NCBI RefSeq assembly: GCF_000243735.2
Contig: NZ_AHMP02000003.1
Coordinates: 3,246,001-3,310,000 of the forward strand
Direction of reading: 5' to 3'
Source: Leptospira kmetyi serovar Malaysia str. Bejo-Iso9
GTDB lineage: Bacteria > Spirochaetota > Leptospiria > Leptospirales > Leptospiraceae
Length of the DNA: 64,000 nt
Shown here: positions 55,005 to 64,000 of the stretch, one piece after another
How positions within the stretch are numbered: position 1 is the first letter of the stretch
Layout: every line of letters begins with the position of its first letter
The notes under the pieces: generated by a model
The model's input: the letters and a program-made list of their open reading frames with translations, nothing else
Told to the model about the DNA's origin: nothing
The model's database searches: none
Translations under genes and position numbers: made by a program

Positions 55005-55673
55005 TCATTTTACGGATTTTTTCTTGGCTGGAGTTTTCGGGGAACTCAAGGTTTCGACCATCTTTAGGATCCGCTTGGATCTCGTTTCGGGAGACTTCGC
55101 TTCCAAGATCGATTCGATATATTCTCTTTTGTGCGACCAAGCGAGGACCTCGAAGGATTCTTTCGCATTCTTATTTTTAGAAAAGGATTTTTTGACGTCG
55201 TCCGGAAGTTGAACCGTTTTCTTTTCGTAGTTTATATATTTGGAAAGTTCGGGTCGTTTTTGTTTTTCGGCTTTTGAACCGCCTTTTTTTACCGTGTCCG
55301 CTTTTTTAAAACGCGCCGCCGACCAAGTGTCGTTTAAAGAAATCAAAGAAACTCCGTCGTATCCGTTTTCGGAAAGGATATCCCAACCGTGATCCCGATC
55401 CAAATCCGTTTTAATCCCCGAAGATTTTTTCGGATAAGCGATCCAAAGCAGGGTTTCCCTTCCGATCGATTTGAGAATTTTTAAGAACGCGGATTTTAAA
55501 GAAGAAGACGAATTTGCAAAAAGAAGAATTCCGTCCGCTTCCGAACTTTGATTCGTAAAACGAACGCCGTCGATGGGAGAGAATTTATATTCTTTCTCGT
55601 TGTCGAGAACGATCAGGCTGTTGCCTTCCTTGAGTCGCATCTTTTGAATGAGTTCGGAATTCAGTTCGATCAT
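55005..55673 (-). CDS. DUF3052-like plus YdeI/OmpD-associated protein
   Basis: 222 residues. The N-terminal ~120 resemble DUF3052 (LLWIAYPKKSSGIKTDLDRDHGW, YDGVSLISLNDTWSAARFK). A Lys-rich linker leads to a YdeI/OmpD-associated motif (LPDDVKKSFSKNKNAKESFE, then WSHKREYIESILEAKSPETR), a group linked to bacteriocin protection. The end is basic (KKKSVK). The molecular function is unknown. Confidence 0.8.
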   Translation of the reverse strand: MIELNSELIQKMRLKEGNSLIVLDNEKEYKFSPIDGVRFTNQSSEADGILLFANSSSSLKSAFLKILKSIGRETLLWIAYPKKSSGIKTDLDRDHGWDILSENGYDGVSLISLNDTWSAARFKKADTVKKGGSKAEKQKRPELSKYINYEKKTVQLPDDVKKSFSKNKNAKESFEVLAWSHKREYIESILEAKSPETRSKRILKMVETLSSPKTPAKKKSVK

Positions 55674-55682
55674 AAATCGTAT

Positions 55683-57482
55683 TCAGCGTTTGAGAGTTTT
55701 TCTTCCGTCGATCACTTTCTCTAAAAGTTCGGAGAGATCGCTTTTGCGAAACGGTTTTCTTAAACTTGCGTGAAACCCGTATTCTTTCGGCGAAGAAATA
55801 ATCGGATCTTCCGAATAGCCGCTCGAAGCGATCGCGATGACATCGGAATCGATCTTTCTGATTTCGGAAATCGTTTTTTCACCGCCCAATCCGCCGGGAA
55901 TCGTAAGATCGAAAATCAAGACGTCGAAGGGTTGACCCGAGTCTCTGGCTCGTTTGAAAAGTTGAATCGCTTCCGATCCGTTTTTTGCGTGTGCGGTCGT
56001 GTAACCCATTCTTTCCAACATATCCGAAAAAATTTCGAGTATAAATTCTTCGTCGTCCATGATGAGAATTTTTCCGCGTCCGTGATGACGCAACGGGTTT
56101 TTGGTCTGATTGTTTTCGACCTTGTTCTTGGACATTGGAAGATAGATGTTGAACGTGCTGCCCACTCCCGGCTCGGAGAATACTTCGATTCCTCCGTCGT
56201 GTTTTTGAATGATGGAATAAGAGGTCGCGAGCCCTAGGCCCGTGCCTTTTTGTTTTGTGGTAAAGAAAGGTTCGAAGATTCTGGAAATTAAATCTTTCGG
56301 AATTCCGATCCCGCTGTCCTTGACGGAGATCAGAGCGTATTCTCCTTCCTTTAAGTGTTTCGAGTTGTCCTTACTCAAGTATGTGTTCTTTGCCGTGACT
56401 TGAATCGTTCCGCCCAAGGGCATGGATTGAATCGAATTGATGATGATATTTTCTATCACTTGGTGGATTTGATTTTCGTCGAAATCGCAAAGACAAAGAT
56501 TCGGATCGATATCGAAATGACAGGAAACGTTGGAACCGCTCAAAGCAAAAAGAACACAATCGTTTAAAAGAGGAGCCAAAGAGCCGGTTTTACGGATCGG
56601 TTTTCCGCCTTTGGCAAAGGTAAGAAGTTGTTGAGTAAGATCCTTTGCTCGATTGAAAACTTGAATCGCCTTATCGAGATACGGCGCGATCGGATCTTCT
56701 TCGTCCAACTTTTCTCGGGCTAGATCGATATAACCGAAAATTCCGCCGAGCAGGTTGTTGAAATCGTGCGCGATTCCTCCCGCTAAAACCCCGAGGCTTT
56801 CCAGTTTCTGAGCGTGTAAAAGTCTTCTTTCCAATTCGAGACGATCCGACTCGGCGCGTTTACGATCGGTGATATCGGTTCCGATGCTGATGGTTCCGAT
56901 CACGTTGCCTTCCGGATCTTGGAGAAGAGTGTTGTCCCATTGAACCAATCTCTTTTCACCGCTTTTTGTTTTCAGATAATTTTCATAGTGAAGAGGAAGA
57001 GTTTTGGAAATCACCGCGTCCTTGAAGATGGATTTGACCTGATCCCTTTCCTGTTCGAGTAAAAAATAATCGAACCAGTTTTTGCCGATGATCTCTTCCC
57101 GTTTCCATCCGCTTAAATTGAGAAGATAATCGTTGCAGAACGTGATGGTCGCCTCCGCGTCCAAACCCAAGCCGATGAGATTTATGTTTTCAAGAGTGAC
57201 TCTGAATCTTCTTTCGGATTCGATGAGCGCGGTCTCGGCTATTTTTTGTTCTTCCGATTCTTTTTTTAAAAGTAAAAAATATCGATTGAGAATGAAGAAT
57301 AACAAAACGGTCGTAGTGATTACGAAAGCCCAACCCTTATACGTTTGTAAGGTAGTTAAGATAAAAGGATCGAAAGATAATAAGCTAATAAACTGATCGG
57401 AAAAAAAAATCCAAGCGGAAGCAAGCAACAGGTATAAAAAAGAAATCCGGGCCGGGGCTGAGATAGGCAGGTTCTTAATCAT
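55683..57482 (-). CDS. Hybrid sensor histidine kinase (PAS-HK-REC)
   Basis: 599 residues. Two membrane helices (about 12-40 and 50-72) enclose a small loop, then PAS (88-205), HisKA with GGIAHDFNNLLGG (His 239), HATPase (NIIINSIQSM, DSGIGIP, GTGLGLA), and a C-terminal receiver (about 465-595: ILIMDDEEF, LIFDLTIPGGLGG, LRKPF). The FNNLL form of the H-box is typical of NtrB-like kinases. The partner is unknown. Confidence 0.92.
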   Translation of the reverse strand: MIKNLPISAPARISFLYLLLASAWIFFSDQFISLLSFDPFILTTLQTYKGWAFVITTTVLLFFILNRYFLLLKKESEEQKIAETALIESERRFRVTLENINLIGLGLDAEATITFCNDYLLNLSGWKREEIIGKNWFDYFLLEQERDQVKSIFKDAVISKTLPLHYENYLKTKSGEKRLVQWDNTLLQDPEGNVIGTISIGTDITDRKRAESDRLELERRLLHAQKLESLGVLAGGIAHDFNNLLGGIFGYIDLAREKLDEEDPIAPYLDKAIQVFNRAKDLTQQLLTFAKGGKPIRKTGSLAPLLNDCVLFALSGSNVSCHFDIDPNLCLCDFDENQIHQVIENIIINSIQSMPLGGTIQVTAKNTYLSKDNSKHLKEGEYALISVKDSGIGIPKDLISRIFEPFFTTKQKGTGLGLATSYSIIQKHDGGIEVFSEPGVGSTFNIYLPMSKNKVENNQTKNPLRHHGRGKILIMDDEEFILEIFSDMLERMGYTTAHAKNGSEAIQLFKRARDSGQPFDVLIFDLTIPGGLGGEKTISEIRKIDSDVIAIASSGYSEDPIISSPKEYGFHASLRKPFRKSDLSELLEKVIDGRKTLKR

Positions 57483-57810
57483 ATATCGTAAGTTATAAAA
57501 TGATACTTTCCTGTTTCAGAGAAAAAGAGTATTTAATTTTCGACGATTTAATCTTTTCAATTTCGGGAAAGTATTTTATCCTTCAAGGGTAGTTCCGAAC
57601 GCATTTTATTTTATAACCCTTTGTACTTAGTTGTCGATTGCAAATTTTTTCAAAGGAAAAGAAGTTCAGAACTTTATTTCGCGCTTCGATCTCTCAAAAA
57701 CGTTTCATTTTTTTAATCCGACATCCCGCGAAAAATTTAACGAGAGGCGGTTCGGAATTCCGACCAAAATGATCTTGTAAGCGGCTCAGGATGCATAAGA
57801 TTGTGGCCTA
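57483..57810. other. Intergenic region with no gene seen
   Basis: This 328-base gap separates the divergent histidine kinase and GlpT-like transporter genes. It is A/T-rich and must contain both promoters, but I see no convincing -35/-10 pair, riboswitch or small ORF. Confidence 0.5.
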
Positions 57811-59142
<1,332 letters not shown>

Positions 59143-59178
59143 GGGAGAATTTTTCGATCTCGGTATTCTTTTTGAAAA

Positions 59179-59202
59179 AAGGTCGGAACTACGTCCGACC
59201 TT
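59179..59202. terminator. Terminator between convergent genes
   Basis: AAGGTCGGA pairs with TCCGACCTT around a 6-base loop. Read on the minus strand it is followed by TTTTCAAAAAG, closing the DUF1554 lipoprotein gene; it can also serve glpT on the plus strand. Confidence 0.75.
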
Positions 59203-59245
59203 AAAGATAAAGTATATTCGTTTAAGAACTAAGAACTAAGATCGA

Positions 59246-60538
59246 TCAAAGTTCCACACAAATGATGTTCGCGGAAGAACCTAACGCGTCGCAGGTGGAA
59301 GCAAAGTAAGAGAGCGCGTTCGAGTCGATGCTTCCGGCCCAACCGGTCATTCCATCTACGGAAGAAAGTCCGCTCGTCCAGTTGCTACAATTTTGACTCA
59401 ACAGAACGGTCCAAGTATTATCCATTCCCGTAATATAACCGCAAGTGGTGCTACTAATCGGGCATGAAAAACCGGTAATCCCAGCATTTACTTTATTGCT
59501 CCAGGAAAAAGGAAGAATCGCGCCGCTGTTCGAGTTCGCGATGATCGTGGTAGTGTTATCCCGATAATAAGTATAAAGCGGTTTCAAAGGCCAATCGCTA
59601 CTCGGAGTCGGCAACGGTTTTCGCGTCGAGGTTCCGATCATCGCTCCCACAGAACCGGAGATATAAGCCGGTTTATTAGAAGTGCAAAGAGTATCTGCAC
59701 CCGTTTTCCCGCCGACGCTTCCGGTTCCGCTCGCGATATGAACCAGATACATTCTTTTGTCGTTGTCCGTGATCGTAATATCGGAAGTCACTGACACGTT
59801 AGTCGCACTTCCACTCGACTGGGCCACTTTTGCGGTGATCACTTCGCTTTCATTTGCAAAATCGGGAGTTCCCGTTTCGTTGGTGGCGCTTACGATACGA
59901 TTGACCGCAGTGGTCGTGATCGTACTCGGCAACGCGGAATTCACGCTTAGATTGGTGGGAAAATTCGGATACGTGACCGCAACCCCGGACGCAGGGTTCG
60001 GTCCAGGCGGGTGAGAAAGGGCGATCGAAAGATTATTGGAAGAATTCGTGGTTCCTTCGACAACCGTTAAACTCGAAGTCAAAACAACCGAATAACAATA
60101 GACGTCGATGTCGGCCACGGTTGACGAAATCGTTCCCGAAGAATTAAAGATATTACAGGATAAATTATTGGGGAAAGAAGTGATCGAAACCGAATAAGAA
60201 GAACTGCTTGTCAAAGAAGAAGAGAATTGATATGTTCCCGCGCCGCCCGTAATTCCCGGCGAAGTTGGAATCAAAGTCACGGTCGAGGATCCGTTCGTAA
60301 GCGTGATACTTCCGCTTACGAGCCCGGAAATATTCCCGCCGAAATTAAAAGAAGAACTCCCGCTCCCTCCGCCGGAACCGCCGCTTTGCTGATTCGTGTT
60401 TACCGGAGCGTTGACCGTTTCCGTAGCCACAATCTGAATCACGCTTCCTAAGCCCTTGGAAGCATCAAATTGAATCTTATCTGCTTGAGAGCATCGAAAG
60501 AATAAAAACAACGAGATCAAAAGGATAGTTTTACGCAT
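59246..60538 (-). CDS. DUF1554-domain lipoprotein with Calx-beta-like region
   Basis: 430 residues starting at MRKTILLISLFLFFRCSQADK, where Cys is the lipidation site. A Gly/Ser-rich linker (about 50-70) and Ig-like/Calx-beta-like beta repeats (70-265, VVEGTTNSSNNLSIALSH) precede the C-terminal DUF1554 domain (DKRMYLVHIASGTGSVGGK to SSANIICVEL), a C-type-lectin-like fold common in Leptospira surface proteins. GAGG lies upstream of the 60538 start; an ATG at 60559 lacks such a site. Likely surface-exposed. Confidence 0.85.
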   Translation of the reverse strand: MRKTILLISLFLFFRCSQADKIQFDASKGLGSVIQIVATETVNAPVNTNQQSGGSGGGSGSSSFNFGGNISGLVSGSITLTNGSSTVTLIPTSPGITGGAGTYQFSSSLTSSSSYSVSITSFPNNLSCNIFNSSGTISSTVADIDVYCYSVVLTSSLTVVEGTTNSSNNLSIALSHPPGPNPASGVAVTYPNFPTNLSVNSALPSTITTTAVNRIVSATNETGTPDFANESEVITAKVAQSSGSATNVSVTSDITITDNDKRMYLVHIASGTGSVGGKTGADTLCTSNKPAYISGSVGAMIGTSTRKPLPTPSSDWPLKPLYTYYRDNTTTIIANSNSGAILPFSWSNKVNAGITGFSCPISSTTCGYITGMDNTWTVLLSQNCSNWTSGLSSVDGMTGWAGSIDSNALSYFASTCDALGSSANIICVEL

Positions 60539-60788
60539 AGGGCTTGCCTCTTTTAACATAACCCTTCGGATACAATTTATTGATAAGTTTTTCCTGATTT
60601 ATAATTAAATTTGATAAAATTTTTAAATCATAAATAGGGAACTATCCTTTTAAAATTAGGTGTAGGATCTCCCACGTATCAACTTTGCTAAAGCGACAGA
60701 AATCCGCCGAGCCATTCCTGTCAAATTGGCCTTTGAATCGATCGTATTTTACACTTGCCTTCCGCCTGCTCGTTAAATAGGTTTCAGT

Positions 60789-61326
<538 letters not shown>

Positions 61327-61414
61327 TCGAGATCGTTTTCTTGTTACGTTAAAACATCTTTGATTGCGATCGATTTCTGTCAAAAAAAGATAAAGCGGTT
61401 CGAGTAACAAAAAC

Positions 61415-61435
61415 AAACGATTACTTAAAATCGTT

Positions 61436-61436
<1 letters not shown>
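61415..61436 (-). terminator. Probable terminator of acyltransferase gene
   Basis: On the minus strand AAACGAT pairs with ATCGTTT around an 8-base loop and is followed by GTTTTTGTTAC. It begins at the acyltransferase stop codon. It is A/T-rich, so the stem is weak. Confidence 0.45.
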
Positions 61437-62338
<902 letters not shown>

Positions 62339-62527
62339 GGGAGCCCCAAATTGTTTTATATTACAAAGGGAACGTTTTCCATCCGGATTGACAAGCAAAA
62401 GAACTAGTCGTTCGGAGCTCCGAGAGTTGACCGCAAAGGGTAGGTAGGAAATTCTGGAATTTACCTTTTTATTTTTTTTACGATCTCCTTGCTTGTTTAA
62501 AGAAAAATCTTGTACTCGAAAGAACCC

Positions 62528-63241
62528 ATGGACAATCTGAAAACCTCCGTACATGAAATTTATCTTTCTCTTTCGGGAGAAGGAATTTCAACGGGCATCC
62601 CGACCGTGTTCGTACGTATGGCGGGATGTTCTCTTCGATGCGGAATGGCTGTCGGAAGAAAGTTATGGTGTGATACTCCGTATACTTTGTCTCCGAACGC
62701 AGGGGAAGAATCGAACCTGAATCAAGTCTTGGATAAAATTCAAGAGCTGAGTCCGGTGAATACGCAGATTCTTCTTACGGGTGGAGAACCTCTCGAAGGA
62801 AAAAATCGAGACTTTAGTATCGCCTTAGGAAACGAAATTTTCAGAACTAGAAATTCTTCGGGTTTATATCCGAGACCGAGAGTGGAAACCAATGGAGCGG
62901 AATCGATCGAAGGTTTGGATCGATTCGTGTTTACGTTGGATTATAAACTTCCCGGTTCGGGTATGGAAGATAGAATGAATCTGAAGAATCTGGAAATCTA
63001 TAAACAAAGAAACGAAGTGTTGGATGAGATTAAGTTTGTGATTCGTGACAGAACCGATTTTGAAAGATGCATTGAAGTAATCGAAACTTATAAACTTTCG
63101 GGAAATCTTTTGGCTTCTCCCGTTCAAGGAGAATTGTCCCCGGAAGTTCTTGCGGAATGGATGAAGTCGTTTCTCGGAAGCGGCCTTCGTCTTTCTTTAC
63201 AAACGCATAAATACATTTGGGGCGATCAGAGAGGCGTTTAG
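62528..63241 (+). CDS. queE: 7-carboxy-7-deazaguanine synthase QueE
   Basis: 237 residues of a small radical SAM enzyme of queuosine synthesis: [36 protein letters not shown], and VETNG. The cluster motif is unusual: [20 protein letters not shown], with nine residues between the second and third Cys where two are normal. [11 protein letters not shown] at 62528 is the start; an ATG at 62510 is in frame. It is divergent from the acyltransferase and ends 0 bases before the SNF2 gene. Confidence 0.88.
   Translation: MDNLKTSVHEIYLSLSGEGISTGIPTVFVRMAGCSLRCGMAVGRKLWCDTPYTLSPNAGEESNLNQVLDKIQELSPVNTQILLTGGEPLEGKNRDFSIALGNEIFRTRNSSGLYPRPRVETNGAESIEGLDRFVFTLDYKLPGSGMEDRMNLKNLEIYKQRNEVLDEIKFVIRDRTDFERCIEVIETYKLSGNLLASPVQGELSPEVLAEWMKSFLGSGLRLSLQTHKYIWGDQRGV

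Positions 63242-64000
<759 letters not shown>

Overview
The window is a chromosomal segment of a Leptospira (spirochaete). The support is the protein content: a DUF1564 protein and a DUF1554 lipoprotein, both Leptospira-type families; spirochaetal lipoprotein signals; Leptospira-style 5'-GGAGG Shine-Dalgarno sites; a tRNA without encoded CCA; and a MurA with Asp in place of the usual Cys. The base composition looks higher in G+C than L. interrogans, so a higher-GC member of the pathogen clade seems more likely, but I cannot name a species. No insertion sequence, prophage, CRISPR array or rRNA was found. The window opens inside a thiolase-like gene and closes inside an SNF2-type helicase gene.

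Layout. 1-4.6 kb: thiolase-like protein, small proteins, a SUFU-domain operon and a 30-residue Lys/Ala peptide with a strong ribosome site. 4.7-11.7 kb (all minus): PhoB/PhoR-type two-component pair, argJ, a membrane GAF protein ending in what looks like a dead PP2C domain, and an active-looking PP2C (SpoIIE) phosphatase. 11.8-13.9 kb (minus): a compact overlapping ECF sigma factor operon headed by a 57-residue gene. 14-17.5 kb: Nudix hydrolase, RNase D, purF. 17.6-25.3 kb: two OafA-like acyltransferases around a MocR regulator / PhzF / aminotransferase locus. 25.4-33.2 kb: ferredoxin-like protein and quinone oxidoreductase operon, lipoproteins, a polyferredoxin coupled to murA, lnt, and DUF1564. 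33.2-49.4 kb: housekeeping and hypothetical genes (icd, mazG, a double-receiver protein, an outer-membrane protein, LOG-family protein, ankyrin protein, AEC transporter, tRNA-Thr, SDR, FGE-like protein, DEAD-box helicase).

49.5-55 kb: a molybdenum cofactor operon (moaA, moaD, moaE, mobA, moaC-moaB fusion, moeA). Two decayed genes accompany it: a nirD-like nitrite reductase small-subunit remnant directly upstream of moaA, and an internally deleted uroporphyrinogen-III methyltransferase remnant between mobA and moaCB. I read this as loss of the siroheme/nitrite branch with Moco synthesis kept. 55-64 kb: YdeI/OmpD-associated protein, hybrid histidine kinase, GlpT-type transporter, DUF1554 lipoprotein, inorganic pyrophosphatase, lipid A-type acyltransferase, queE and the start of an SNF2 helicase.

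The least-explained items are the paired phosphatase/pseudophosphatase, the ECF operon with its small first gene, the pseudo-receiver protein, the tiny histone-H1-like peptide and the Moco/nitrite pseudogene arrangement. I did not find one clearly new large system.
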